Positions 8,963 through 18,900 of a DNA stretch of 48,602 nt are shown here, piece after piece. The notes beneath the pieces are model-generated. The model had not been told where the DNA came from, made no database searches, and saw only the letters and a list, made by a program, of their open reading frames with translations. Numbering within the stretch: position 1 is the stretch's first letter; each line of letters begins with the position of its first letter. This stretch comes from Steroidobacteraceae bacterium (GTDB taxonomy: Bacteria > Pseudomonadota > Gammaproteobacteria > Steroidobacterales > Steroidobacteraceae): NCBI GenBank assembly GCA_025451375.1, contig JANWKL010000076.1, positions 1-48,602 on the forward strand, written 5' to 3'. The translations under genes and the position numbers were made by a program.

Positions 8963-10168
8963 TCAGTAGATCAAGGCCGCCTGCCGCTGCGCCAGCCAGT
9001 CCGACTCGTCGGCGGCGGCGAGCTCATCCAGATCCGCGGGAGTTGCCGCCGGATCATCCACCCACTTTCGGAGCAGTGGACTGCCGTTGATCACATCGAT
9101 AGCGAGCCGCCCCTGCTCGTACTCGTACGGGAAGTCCCGCCACAAGGGGTAGTCCGGGCGCAGCTGTCGCAGCGCTTTGAACGCCAGCGCGAACAACCGC
9201 CAGGGACGGAAGGCTGCGTGATCGTAGTAGGCGGCGTCTTCCACGTGCACCTGAAATCCCGCGCACAGTTTGCCCGCGTGCTTATGGAACGTGGGCTCGA
9301 ACCAGCACGGACGCAGGCGGCAGCCCTGCAGCCACGTCGGCGCCAGCGCCTGCATCGCGCGCAGCAGCGCCGGCACGTCAAGGTCCGGCGCCCCCAACAC
9401 TTCCAGCGGCCGCGTCGTGCCGCGGCCTTCCGACAAGGTCGTGCCTTCCAGCATGACGGAGCCGGCATAGCACCGCGCCATCCACGGATTGGGCGCGTTA
9501 GGACTGGGATTCACCCAGGTCCGTTCGCCGGGCGGCCAGCCGTAGCCAGGGGCGGCTTGCGGCCGCCAGCCCTGCATCGCAACGACCTGGCACTTCACGT
9601 CCAGACGCAGCGTGGCCACGAACCAGCGCGCGAGTTCGCCCATGGTGAGCCCGTGCCGCATGGGCAGGGCGCCCGCGCCGACAAAGCTTTCCCAACCGGG
9701 TCGCAGTGTCAGACCCTCCGCGGGACGCCCCACGGGATTCGGCCGGTCGAGGATCCAGACTTCCTTGTGCTGCTTCGCGGCCGCTTCCAACACGTAGCGC
9801 AGCGTCGTGATGAAAGTGTAAATCCGGCAACCCAGATCCTGCAGATCAACGAGCAGCACATCGAAACTGTCCATCATGGCCGCGGTGGGGCGGCGCACGG
9901 CGCCGTAGAGACTGAACACCGGGATGCCGTGCACCGGATCCGCGTAGTCCGCCGACTCGACCATATTGTCCTGCTTGTCGCCCCGCAGACCGTGTTGAGG
10001 ACCGAAGGCCGCCGTCAGCCGCAGGTCGCCCAAGGCCGCCAGCGCATCGAGGGAATGCGTGAGATCGCGCGTCACCGAGGCCGGGTGAGCCAGCAGCGCC
10101 AGGCGCTTTCCGGCCAGCGGCAGGCGCCGCGTGGGATCCTCGAGCAGGAGATCAATGCCGAATTTCAT
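8963..10168 (-). CDS. namZ: DUF1343/NamZ-family exo-beta-N-acetylmuramidase
   Basis: A 401-residue protein of the DUF1343 family, whose characterised member NamZ removes N-acetylmuramic acid from the non-reducing end of peptidoglycan fragments. Family landmarks include LLAHPASV (about 24-31), FGPQHGLRGDKQDN (about 55-68), the LVDLQDLGCRIYTF block (about 105-118), ILDRPNPVGR (about 138-147) and 'LSEGRGTTRPLE' (about 244-255). No convincing signal peptide is present, although many homologues are exported. Its ATG overlaps the stop of the DOMON-like gene by 4 bp, so it is the last gene of the minus-strand run and is translationally coupled. Role as muropeptide recycling enzyme is inferred from the family. 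Confidence 0.88.
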   Translation of the reverse strand: MKFGIDLLLEDPTRRLPLAGKRLALLAHPASVTRDLTHSLDALAALGDLRLTAAFGPQHGLRGDKQDNMVESADYADPVHGIPVFSLYGAVRRPTAAMMDSFDVLLVDLQDLGCRIYTFITTLRYVLEAAAKQHKEVWILDRPNPVGRPAEGLTLRPGWESFVGAGALPMRHGLTMGELARWFVATLRLDVKCQVVAMQGWRPQAAPGYGWPPGERTWVNPSPNAPNPWMARCYAGSVMLEGTTLSEGRGTTRPLEVLGAPDLDVPALLRAMQALAPTWLQGCRLRPCWFEPTFHKHAGKLCAGFQVHVEDAAYYDHAAFRPWRLFALAFKALRQLRPDYPLWRDFPYEYEQGRLAIDVINGSPLLRKWVDDPAATPADLDELAAADESDWLAQRQAALIY

Positions 10169-10728
10169 AGGACGCCCAGCTCGAGTGCGAAGCCATCCGC
10201 ATGATGGAAGTCCGGGTTGCCGGGCGGGTGTTGCAGCGCCCAGTAGGAAAGTCTGCCGTCCTCCTCCTCAACCACGGCCGCCAGCGCGACGCGCAGCCGC
10301 GGTGCGGTGAAGGCTGTACCGAGCCCAGCGAGGTGCACGGTCGCGGACAAATCGAGGCGGTCGGCCATGCGCCGCACGTTCAGGCCCGGCGCCTGCGCGA
10401 GATTCGCTGGCGACATCTCCTTACGGTAAGCGGCGAAGCGATAGGCCGCCCAGTCGAGCCCCGGAGAGAAGTTGAATTCGAGATACCCCGGATCGCCGGC
10501 CGCCGCCACGAACACCTCGAAGCAGGTGTGCTGCCACAGGCCATCGGCGCGCCGCCCGGTGCGTGCCCCGGGGACGCGTACGCGCTCGAGATCCCCGTGC
10601 AGCGAGTAGTTGCAGCCAAGAGTCATGCCGGCAACCAGGTTTGCCTCCACCGCGATACGCCATACCGCCTCGCCTGGGGTGTCGGGATGAGAAACGAGCG
10701 CCGCGCGCTGCATCTCGGCTGCCGGCAT
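10165..10728 (-). CDS. DOMON-like (CBM9-type) domain protein
   Basis: About 187 residues from ATG 10728; in-frame ATG 10755 (overlapping the hydrolase stop) and 10710 are alternatives. The domain shows the pattern of the DOMON-like, family-9 carbohydrate-binding-module-related proteins: HPDTP near the start, LxCNYSLHGDLERVRVP, LWQHTCFEVFV and YLEFNFSPGLDWAAYRF (about residues 85-110). Such proteins are thought to bind a sugar or cofactor; no enzyme motif is seen. It sits between the hydrolase (12-bp gap) and namZ (4-bp overlap), so a link to cell-wall sugar handling is possible but unproven. Confidence 0.75.
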   Translation of the reverse strand: MPAAEMQRAALVSHPDTPGEAVWRIAVEANLVAGMTLGCNYSLHGDLERVRVPGARTGRRADGLWQHTCFEVFVAAAGDPGYLEFNFSPGLDWAAYRFAAYRKEMSPANLAQAPGLNVRRMADRLDLSATVHLAGLGTAFTAPRLRVALAAVVEEEDGRLSYWALQHPPGNPDFHHADGFALELGVL

Positions 10729-10739
10729 CACGACGTTCG

Positions 10740-11441
10740 TCAGCTCTGCAGCCATTCGAGCAGCGCCGCGGTCACCGCCTCGGGCCGCTCGAGTGTCGAC
10801 AGGTGTCCGCACTCCGGTACCTGGACCAGGCGCGCACCGGGGATGCCAGCAGCCATTTCGGCCGCGCGATCGGGCGGCGTGAGTGCATCCGCCTCCCCCA
10901 CCAGCACCAGCGTGGGACAGCGGATGTCCTTGAGCATCGGGCGTGAATCCACGCGTCCGACGATCGCGGTCTGTTGCCGGATGAACGCCTGCGCTCCGAC
11001 CTCCCGCGACATCATGCGGTTGACCTCGCGCAGGCTTGAATCCTCACGCCGCGCCGGGTGGACCAGGCGCATGAACTGCGCGTCCGCGACTTCCGCAAGA
11101 CCCCCCGCCGCCGCCTGCGCAATTTGCGCCTTGCGTGCGGCAACCGCTTCGGGTGTGTCGGCGCGCGCCGAGGTGTCCAGTAGCGCCAGTTTCACCACGC
11201 GATCCGCCGCCTGCCGCAGGATCTCGAACGACAGGTACCCTCCCATCGAGAGCCCCGCGAGCGCGAACCGGGGTGGCGCGGCGGCGAGAATCCGCCGCGC
11301 AATCGCCGCCATGGTGTCGTCGCGGGTGTGATCGGCAATGGTCACCGGACCGCAGGACCACAGCTGCGGAATCTGCGCGGCGTACAGTCGCGCCGAGCAC
11401 AGGAGGCCCGGAACCAACACCACCGGAAGCGGCTCGCTCAT
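10740..11441 (-). CDS. Alpha/beta-fold hydrolase
   Basis: A 233-residue alpha/beta hydrolase. The oxyanion region is VLVPGLLCSARLY (about 8-20). The nucleophile elbow is GLSMGG with S65. The acid is in GEADALTP (about 187-194) and the catalytic histidine in PECGHLS (about 210-216), so the triad is complete. Substrate unknown. The start overlaps the stop of the gamma-lyase gene by 4 bp (ATGA), indicating translational coupling with the transsulfuration genes. Confidence 0.87.
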   Translation of the reverse strand: MSEPLPVVLVPGLLCSARLYAAQIPQLWSCGPVTIADHTRDDTMAAIARRILAAAPPRFALAGLSMGGYLSFEILRQAADRVVKLALLDTSARADTPEAVAARKAQIAQAAAGGLAEVADAQFMRLVHPARREDSSLREVNRMMSREVGAQAFIRQQTAIVGRVDSRPMLKDIRCPTLVLVGEADALTPPDRAAEMAAGIPGARLVQVPECGHLSTLERPEAVTAALLEWLQS

Positions 11442-12604
11442 CCGAGCGCCGCCTTGAGTTCCTCGATCAGGTCATTCACGTCCTCTACGCCGACCGAGAG
11501 CCGGATAAGGCCGTCGCCGATTCCCAGCGACTGGCGCAGCGCCGCTGGCAGCGAGGCATGGGTCATGATGGCCGGATGTTCGATGAGACTTTCCACACCG
11601 CCCAGGCTCTCGGCGAGCGCGAACAGGTGGCAGCGCTCGAGCATGCGGCGCGCGGCCTCGAGCCCGCCGCGCAGCACCACCGTGACAATGCCGCCGAAGC
11701 CGCCCGCCATCTGCCGCTGCGCGAGCGCATGTTGCGGGTGGCTGGCGAGTCCCGGGTAGTACACCCGCTCGACGCGGGGATGCTTTTCAAGGAAGGCGGC
11801 GATCTCAAGCGCGCTGGCGCAGTGTCGCTCCATGCGCAGCGCGAGCGTCTTGATGCCGCGCAGCGTGAGGAATGAATCGAACGGTCCTGACACTCCCCCC
11901 GCGGCGTTCTGCAGGTAGCCGATGCGCTCCGTGAGATCAGGATCCGCGCGCACGACCGCCGCTCCGCCGATCGCATCCGAATGCCCGTTCAGGTACTTGG
12001 TGGTCGAATGGACCACGATATCGAAGCCGTGCTCGAGCGGCCGCTGGATATAGGGCGTCGCGAAGGTGTTGTCGCACACCGAGATGAGGCCGCGCCGCCT
12101 GGCTATTGCGGCCACGGCGCTCAGGTCCACGAGTTTCAGGAGCGGATTGGTGGGCGTCTCGACCCACACGAGGCGGGTGTCGGGACGGATGGCGGCTTCC
12201 AGCGCCTTGGGGTCCGACAGGTCCACGAACGAGACCTTGTGCCCGGCCGACCGCTTGCGCACGTTCTCGAGCAGCCGGTAGGTGCCGCCGTAAAGATCGT
12301 TCATGGCGATGATGTGCGAGCCGCTGTCGAGGAGCTCGAGGAGGGTCGCGGTCGCGGCCATCCCCGAAGCGAAAGCGAATCCCGCCGCACCGCCCTCGAG
12401 GTTCGCCATCGACGCCTGCAAGGCGTCGCGGGTTGGATTGCTGGTGCGCGAGTACTCGTAACCTTTATGCACTCCGGGACTGGACTGCACGTAGGTTGAG
12501 GTGGCGTAGATCGGCGTGTTCACCGCGCCGGTGAGCGGGTCGGGGTGCTGGCCGCCGTGAATTACCCGCGTTGCAAAGCGCTGGTCCCGGGTCTCGTCAT
12601 TCAT
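11438..12604 (-). CDS. Cystathionine gamma-lyase / gamma-synthase family PLP enzyme
   Basis: A 388-residue Cys/Met-metabolism PLP enzyme. The catalytic lysine is K203 in VHSTTKYLNGHSD. YSRTSNPTR (about 51-59) binds phosphate of a neighbouring subunit, and FASGMAA (78-84) is the PLP phosphate loop. Sequence alone does not separate gamma-lyase (cystathionine to cysteine) from gamma-synthase. The gene lies 36 bp after cystathionine beta-synthase, which favours a gamma-lyase acting in reverse transsulfuration. It overlaps the hydrolase downstream by 4 bp. Confidence 0.92.
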   Translation of the reverse strand: MNDETRDQRFATRVIHGGQHPDPLTGAVNTPIYATSTYVQSSPGVHKGYEYSRTSNPTRDALQASMANLEGGAAGFAFASGMAATATLLELLDSGSHIIAMNDLYGGTYRLLENVRKRSAGHKVSFVDLSDPKALEAAIRPDTRLVWVETPTNPLLKLVDLSAVAAIARRRGLISVCDNTFATPYIQRPLEHGFDIVVHSTTKYLNGHSDAIGGAAVVRADPDLTERIGYLQNAAGGVSGPFDSFLTLRGIKTLALRMERHCASALEIAAFLEKHPRVERVYYPGLASHPQHALAQRQMAGGFGGIVTVVLRGGLEAARRMLERCHLFALAESLGGVESLIEHPAIMTHASLPAALRQSLGIGDGLIRLSVGVEDVNDLIEELKAALG

Positions 12605-12640
12605 GCAATCGCTACCTTTGTCGTGTCAGCCGCGCGCCGG

Positions 12641-14014
12641 TCACAGCCGGCGACGCAGCCAGTTGAGCAGATCAATGCGCGTGATGAGTCCCTGGAACTC
12701 GTTACCGTGCACCACGATCGCCACCATGCCGCGCTTGAATATCTCCATGAGCTGCGAGATCGGCGCATCCACCGGCACGGTCACGAGATGGCTCGCCATG
12801 GCTCGCGTCACCGGCTCGTTGAAGTGCGCGGGGTTGGCGACCACTTCGAGCAGGATGTCTTCCTCATCCACGATGCCGGCGATCTTGCCGTCCTGCATCA
12901 CCGGTACCTGCGACACGTCGTAGAGCTTCATGCGCCGGTACGCCGCCATGACGGTTTCCGTGGAGTTCACGGTCACCGCCGCGCGCTCGGAGTGGCGCCG
13001 CGCGATCAGATCGCGCAGGTCGCCCAGGTGCTCGCGCTCTATGAATCCCTGGTCCAGCATCCAGTAGTCGTTGTAGACCTTGGACAGATACTTGTTGCCG
13101 CTGTCGCAGACGAAGGTCACGACGCGCTTGGGTTGCGTCTGCTCGCGGCAGTAGCGCAGCGCCGCGGCGAGCAGCGTGCCGGTGGAGGTGCCGGCGATGA
13201 CGCCCTCTTTACCGAGCAGCTCGCGGCAGGTGCGGAATGCCTCCACGTCCTTGATGCTGTAGGTGCGTTTGACGCGCGAGAAATCCCCGACCGGCGGCAC
13301 GGAGTCGCCACCGATCCCCTCCACCAGCCACGGCGTCATGTTCTCAGGGAGCTTGCCGGTGGTGGCGTAGGCAGCAAGACCAGAGCCTGCAGGATCAGCG
13401 AGTATCAGTTCCACCTGTGGCGCGGTGCGCGCGAAATAATGCGTCAGGCCTGCGAGCGTGCCGCCGGTGCCCGCGCCGCACACGATCGCATCCAGTCTGT
13501 GGCCCATCTGCTCCCAGATCTCAGGCGCGGTGGTCTCCTCGTGAGCCTGCGCGTTGGCGGGGTTGCCGAACTGGTTGACGAAGTACGAGTTGGGCATCTC
13601 GCGCGCCAGCCGTTCGGCGACGTCACGGTAGTACTCCGGGTGCCCCTTGCTCACATCCGAGCGGGTCATCATCACCTCGGCGCCCATGGCACGCAGGTGG
13701 AAGATTTTCTCCTGGCTCATCTTGTCCGGAATGACGAGCAGCAGACGATAGCCTTTCTGGGCGGCAACCAGCGCAAGTCCCAGTCCGGTATTACCAGCCG
13801 TCGCTTCGATGAGCGTGCCGCCCGGCTTGATGCCGCCGGCGCGTTCCGCCGCTTCGATGAGATACAGGCCCACCCGGTCTTTTATTGAGCCGCCCGGATT
13901 CTGATTCTCCAGTTTCACGAACAGCTCGCACGGTCCGGTGTCGAGGCGCCGCAACGCCATCAGCGGCGTGTTGCCGATCATCTCGAGCACGTTGCCGTAG
14001 GAAGAAAGCGACAT
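12641..14014 (-). CDS. Cystathionine beta-synthase with C-terminal CBS pair
   Basis: A 457-residue PLP enzyme condensing homocysteine with serine (or a related amino acid) into cystathionine. ATG 14014 is chosen over the upstream in-frame start because AGGA precedes it and the family N-terminus begins at MSLSSYGNVLEMIGNTPL. PLP lysine is K45 in GGSIKDRV; EATAGNTG and GAGTGGT form the phosphate and substrate loops. A paired CBS domain occupies about residues 335-455, as in eukaryotic and bacterial CBS enzymes, and may sense an adenosyl ligand. There is no N-terminal heme domain. It is preceded by the DUF2063 gene (44-bp gap) and followed by the gamma-lyase, forming a reverse transsulfuration pair. 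Confidence 0.92.
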   Translation of the reverse strand: MSLSSYGNVLEMIGNTPLMALRRLDTGPCELFVKLENQNPGGSIKDRVGLYLIEAAERAGGIKPGGTLIEATAGNTGLGLALVAAQKGYRLLLVIPDKMSQEKIFHLRAMGAEVMMTRSDVSKGHPEYYRDVAERLAREMPNSYFVNQFGNPANAQAHEETTAPEIWEQMGHRLDAIVCGAGTGGTLAGLTHYFARTAPQVELILADPAGSGLAAYATTGKLPENMTPWLVEGIGGDSVPPVGDFSRVKRTYSIKDVEAFRTCRELLGKEGVIAGTSTGTLLAAALRYCREQTQPKRVVTFVCDSGNKYLSKVYNDYWMLDQGFIEREHLGDLRDLIARRHSERAAVTVNSTETVMAAYRRMKLYDVSQVPVMQDGKIAGIVDEEDILLEVVANPAHFNEPVTRAMASHLVTVPVDAPISQLMEIFKRGMVAIVVHGNEFQGLITRIDLLNWLRRRL

Positions 14015-14058
14015 GAGCGGTCCTGCGCAAAAACCGCAATTGTACGCGGTCAAGGCCC

Positions 14059-14835
14059 TCAGGCGGCGCCGATGATGAGCCCCGCGTCGATCCAGCCGCG
14101 CAGCAGCGTCGCGGCTGTTGCCGGCGCCTGCGCCTCGCCCACTTCGTCACACAGAAGATCGCACAGCTCACCGAACGGCCAAGCGTCGCGCGCGGCATCG
14201 AGCGTGCGCGCCTCGGCCTTTGGCAGAGAGCGAAAGTAAGTCGTGAGGTCCTGGCGCCACAAAAGCCACTGCACCGGTTCGCGGTTCACGCTTGCCACCG
14301 GACGCTCCGCGTCTTCGTTCAGCGCCTGCCACAGCTGCGGGACATTCCAGGCGAGCCCTAAGCGCGCCATGCTCGGATGCCATGTGAATCGCAGCTGCGC
14401 CCACTCCTGCGGTGACAGGAGTGAGAGGTCGGTGTGAACCAGCGGGCTGGCGTCAGCAGCGTCAAAGGTCCCCGTCATGGCCCATTCCCAGCGAGCGAGC
14501 TCGGCCAGCACCGGGGCATCCGTGTAGTCCGGGTGCGTGCTGAGGAACTGCGGCAGCTCGTGGCCGTAGTAGCGGATGGAAAAGAAAGACGAATCGTGGG
14601 CGGCCACGTAATGTGCGGCGAGCGCGCCAAAGTCCTCGGTGTCGAGGAGCTTCGCCAGCGCCGGGAAGTTCGCCTGCAGCGCTTCGGCGAGACGCGCACG
14701 GTAGGCGTCACCGTAAATCCCCAAGCGCGTGGCGACGGGCACGCGTGCGGTGCCGACGACCTGTCCCTCTATCGCCGTGTTGCCGCGCAGCAGGTATTCC
14801 TGGAAGTCGCCCTGCACGAGCCCGAGTGGGGTCAC
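14059..14835 (-). CDS. DUF2063 DNA-binding-like protein, BufC/HvfC-type partner
   Basis: A 258-residue protein of the DUF2063 family ('putative DNA-binding domain'), the usual partner of DUF692/MNIO enzymes; the partner is now thought to recruit the precursor peptide (known for the family). The GTG at 14835 is chosen because it overlaps the MNIO stop by 4 bp (GTGA) and gives the conserved start [11 protein letters not shown]; the frame also opens further upstream, but that part merely shadows the MNIO gene. The N-terminal helical domain contains [17 protein letters not shown], a family hallmark; the C-terminal part is winged-helix-like. Confidence 0.87.
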   Translation of the reverse strand: MTPLGLVQGDFQEYLLRGNTAIEGQVVGTARVPVATRLGIYGDAYRARLAEALQANFPALAKLLDTEDFGALAAHYVAAHDSSFFSIRYYGHELPQFLSTHPDYTDAPVLAELARWEWAMTGTFDAADASPLVHTDLSLLSPQEWAQLRFTWHPSMARLGLAWNVPQLWQALNEDAERPVASVNREPVQWLLWRQDLTTYFRSLPKAEARTLDAARDAWPFGELCDLLCDEVGEAQAPATAATLLRGWIDAGLIIGAA

Positions 14836-15710
14836 GGGCCTGTCACCGCTGCGTGCTGCGGACGTGCCGAGCGCCGCGCTGCTTCCTCCGACAGCGTGCG
14901 CGCGCTCAACGCCCGTGCGTGGGTAAGCTCCGCGCACAGCTCGGCGAGCGGTGGAATGTGGTCGTCGCGCTCGATCATGGTCGACACGGCCCCGAAACGC
15001 CGCACCGCCGCGGCGTAGAGTTCCCACACCGGGTCGGGCACCGGATGGTCGTGCGTGTCGATCAGGTAGTCGCCTCGATTCTCATGGCCCGCGAGGTGAA
15101 TCTGCTGCACACGGCCCAGGGGAATGGCGTTCAGGTACTCGAGCGCCTTGAATTCGTGGTTGACCGCGCTCACATAGATATTGTTGACGTCGAGGAGGAT
15201 CAGGCAGTCGGCGCGCACCGCAATCTCGCTCAGGAAATCCCACTCCGTGAGCTGCGAATCGCGAAAGGCCAGGTAGCTCGAGACATTTTCCAGGAGGATG
15301 CGGCGGCCGAGGAAGTCCTGCACCGTGCGGACGCGCCCGACCACATGGGCGAGCGCCTCCTCGGTATAGGGCAGCGGCAGGAGATCGTGGGCATTTCGGC
15401 CCGCAACCCCGGTCCAGCACAGGTGGTCCGAGATCCACACCGGCTCAACGCGCGCCGCCAGCGCCTTCACCTGGCGCAGGTAATCAAGGTCCAGTGGCGC
15501 GGTACTGCCTATGGAGAGAGACACGCCGTGCATGGCGAGCGGATAGCGCTCGCGAAAGCGCATGAGGTAGTCCAGTGGCTTGCCCCCTGGCACGAGGTAG
15601 TTTTCGGTGAGCACCTCGAACCAGTCGACCGGCGGACGATCGGCAAGGATCGCGTCGTAGTGATCGACACGCAGTCCGAGGCCAAAGCCGAGAGAGGGGC
15701 GAGTCAGCAT
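14832..15710 (-). CDS. MNIO-family (DUF692) iron oxidative enzyme, BufB-like
   Basis: A 292-residue TIM-barrel enzyme of the multinuclear non-heme iron (MNIO, DUF692) family. Members modify cysteine or other residues of ribosomally made peptides; the BufB type makes copper-binding bufferins. The usual signatures are present: GFGLGLR at the start, [10 protein letters not shown] (about 30-39), [10 protein letters not shown] (about 60-69), ISDHLCW (93-99), [22 protein letters not shown] and [17 protein letters not shown]. The conserved His/Asp/Glu/Asn residues in these blocks are the metal ligands. The gene is first in a seven-gene run. A bufA-like (DUF2282) precursor gene, normally just upstream, is not present. 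Confidence 0.92.
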   Translation of the reverse strand: MLTRPSLGFGLGLRVDHYDAILADRPPVDWFEVLTENYLVPGGKPLDYLMRFRERYPLAMHGVSLSIGSTAPLDLDYLRQVKALAARVEPVWISDHLCWTGVAGRNAHDLLPLPYTEEALAHVVGRVRTVQDFLGRRILLENVSSYLAFRDSQLTEWDFLSEIAVRADCLILLDVNNIYVSAVNHEFKALEYLNAIPLGRVQQIHLAGHENRGDYLIDTHDHPVPDPVWELYAAAVRRFGAVSTMIERDDHIPPLAELCAELTHARALSARTLSEEAARRSARPQHAAVTGP

Positions 15711-15735
15711 GGTTGCTCAATGGGGGCAATGAGCC

Positions 15736-15763
15736 GCCGGCAAAAGCCGCGCCTTTTGCCGGC
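15736..15763 (-). promoter_or_regulatory. Strong hairpin in the bufB leader
   Basis: An 11-bp perfect stem, GCCGGCAAAAG / CTTTTGCCGGC, with a 6-nt loop, lies 26 bp before the bufB ATG. On the bufB transcript no U-run follows, so it does not look like an intrinsic terminator in that direction. It may be a leader regulatory structure or the remnant of an intergenic hairpin that once separated a precursor gene from bufB. Promoter direction is not resolved. Confidence 0.5.
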
Positions 15764-15964
15764 AGAAACGTAGCCGTGGTCCGAAAAAGCGCGGCAGGCG
15801 ACTTTTTCCCATTAACTAGCGGCAAACGCAAATCCGCGTCATACAGTAGACCGGACCGCCTCATGCTGGATTGCACGCGGCGCGAATCCACTACAATTGC
15901 GGAGCCTGTGCCTGGCCCACTTCGGGCGCGCTCCCTTTCACAACCTTAAGCTGATAGTGACGGA

Positions 15965-18900
15965 ATGACCGACGTCCCCGCTGACGCCATCCTCGTAAAG
16001 GGTGCGCGCCAGAACAACCTGAAGAATCTCGATCTCGACATCCCGCTCAATGAGCTGATCGTGGTGACCGGCGTGTCGGGCTCGGGCAAGTCGTCGCTGG
16101 TATTCGACACACTGTACGCCGAAGGCCAGCGGCGCTACGTCGAGACCTTCTCGCCCTACGCGCGCCAGTTCCTCGACCGCATGGACAAGCCGCAGGTCGA
16201 TTCCATTCGCGGCATCCCGCCGGCCATCGCCATCGATCAGACCAACCCGGTGCGCACTTCACGCTCCACCGTCGGCACGATGACCGAGCTCAACGACCAC
16301 CTGAAGCTCTTGTTCGCGCGTGCGGCCGTGCTGCATTGCCGGCGCTGCGGCAATCCGGTGCGGCGCGACAGCGCGGAGAGTATCTACGCCGACGTTCTCG
16401 CCCGCGCCCAGCGGGCCGGTGATCCGCGGCTGCTCGTGACCTTCCCGGTGCCGGTACCGGCGAATTTCAAAGTCGAGGAAGTGCGCGAGCTGCTGGCGAA
16501 GCAGGGCTACACACGCTTCTTTGATCCTCCGTTCGCGCCCGCTACACCAGCCGTGGCTGCCGCGCCCCCCAAGCCGGCGCGCGGCAAGAAACGCGCGGCG
16601 GCGCCGGCCGCCCCGCAGGTGATACTGGAGGTCGTGCAGGACCGACTGCGCGCCGGCGTTGCTGAACGCGGCCGGGTGCTCGAATCACTCGAAGCGGCGC
16701 TGCGCGTGGGTCGCGGGCGGGTCAACTTTCAGGTCGTGGACGATGCGGAAACGCCGCAGCACCTGGACACGTGGCGCTATTCGAGTGAGCTGCACTGCGC
16801 GCCGTGTGATCTTTCCTACCAGACGCCGACACCCAGCCTGTTTTCGTTCAATTCTCCGCTCGGCGCGTGTGAGGCCTGTCGCGGCTTTGGGCGCACCATC
16901 GGTATCGACTACGGCCTGGTCATCCCGGATGAGACCAAGTCGCTGCGCGCCGGCGCGATCAAGCCCTGGCAGACCAAGTCCTACCTCGAGTGTCAGCAAG
17001 ACCTGGAGAAGTTCGCGAAGCTGCGCGGCATTCCCCTCGATACGCCGTGGCGCGAACTGACGGCCGAGGCGCGCAAGTGGGTGCTCGAGGGCGAAGGTGC
17101 GTGGACGAAGAAGGTCTGGTACGGAGCCAGACGATTTTTTGCCTGGCTCGAGACGCGCGCCTACAAGATGCACGTGCGGGTGCTGTTGTCGCGTTACCGC
17201 GCGTACACACCCTGCGCCACCTGCGACGGCGCGCGCCTGAAAACCGCAGGACTGCTCTGGCGCCTCGGCAGTCGTGAGGTCGCCGCCAGCGCGCTCGCCG
17301 CAACGCCCCGCTTCCGCCCGCATGGTGTTGAGTGGAGCGCGGCAACTCTCACGGCCCTCCCCGGATTGTCGATTCACGACCTGATGCTGCTGCCGGTGGA
17401 GCGCAGCTACGAATTCTTCCGCAACCTCACCCTGCCGCAGCCGCTGGATGAAGCCACCGATCTGCTGCTCGCGGAGATCCGCGGACGCTTCCGCTACGTG
17501 ACCGACGTGGGGCTGGGATATCTCACGCTCGACCGGCAATCACGCACGCTCTCGGGCGGGGAGGTGCAGCGCATCAACCTCACGACCGCGCTCGGCACTT
17601 CTCTCGTCAACACGTTGTTCGTGCTCGATGAGCCTTCCATCGGCCTGCATCCGCGCGACATGCAGCGCGTCATCGGGGTCATGAAGCGCCTGCGGGATGC
17701 CGGCAATTCGCTCGTGGTCGTCGAACACGATCCGCAGATCATGCTCGAGGCCAACCGGATCCTCGACCTGGGGCCCGGTGCCGGCGAACGCGGCGGTGAA
17801 ATCGTATTCTTCGGCAGTCCCGACGCAATCCGCGCCGCTCCAGAGTCCCTCACCGGCCAGTATCTCGGCGGACGCAAGCGTGTGGCGCCCGCGGCGCAGC
17901 CCGCGGCCTACCGCGAGCGCACAGCCCGGGCGCCGGTAGCGGGCGTGGCCGACGGCGGCATTGTCGCCGAGGCGCGCTCCAATCGCTGGCTGGAACTGAC
18001 GGGCGCAACCGAGCACAACCTCAAGAATCTCAACGTGCGCATCCCGCTCAAGCGCCTGGTGTGCGTGACCGGGGTGTCCGGATCGGGCAAGTCGACGCTG
18101 GTGGAGGACGTGTTGTACCCGGCGCTGCTCAAGTACCGCGGCAAACCGACCGAGGCGCCGGGCCAGTTCGCGGGCCTTACCGGAGCGGAACTGATCGATG
18201 ACGTGGTCATGGTCGATCAGAATGCCATCGGCCGCACCACGCGCTCCAATCCCGCCAGCTACGTCGGCGCGTTCGATGCCATCCGCGCGCTGTTTGCCGC
18301 CGAACCGGCGGCCCAGGAGCGCAAGTACACCCCGGGCACCTTCAGTTTCAACTCCGGCAACGGGCGCTGTCCCGCGTGCAGCGGCAACGGCTTCGAGCAC
18401 GTGGAGATGCAATTCCTCTCGGACGTGTATCTGCGCTGCCCGGATTGTGACGGCCGCCGCTACCGCGATGAAGTACTCGATATCCGGCGCGAGGGCGCCG
18501 ACGGCCGCCGCCTGAGCATCGCTGATGTGCTCAACCTCACCGTCACCGAAGCGCGGGCGTTCTTCGCCGACACGCCGGAAGTTGCGGCGCGCTTAGGCCC
18601 GCTCGCAGACGTGGGACTGGAGTACCTGAAGCTCGGCCAGCCAGTACCGACCCTCTCGGGCGGAGAAGCGCAGCGCTTGAAGCTCGCCGGACACCTGGCG
18701 CAAGCCGGCTCGGTGCTGTCGAGCACGACCCATCGCGGCAAGCTGTTTCTCTTTGATGAGCCCACCACGGGGCTGCATTTCGAGGACGTGGCGAAACTCC
18801 TGAGGGCGTTTCGCAAACTCCTGATCGCCGGGCATTCGCTGTTGGTGATCGAGCACAACCTCGACGTGATCCGCGCCGCCGACTGGATCATCGACCTGGG

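Noticed and set aside
12545-13888. 447-codon plus-strand frame opposite cystathionine beta-synthase
   Set aside because: Antisense shadow; the minus strand encodes a full PLP enzyme.
15900-15964. LexA box upstream of the double uvrA
   Set aside because: No CTGT-N8-ACAG pair is present; only an isolated ACAG half-site near 15843.
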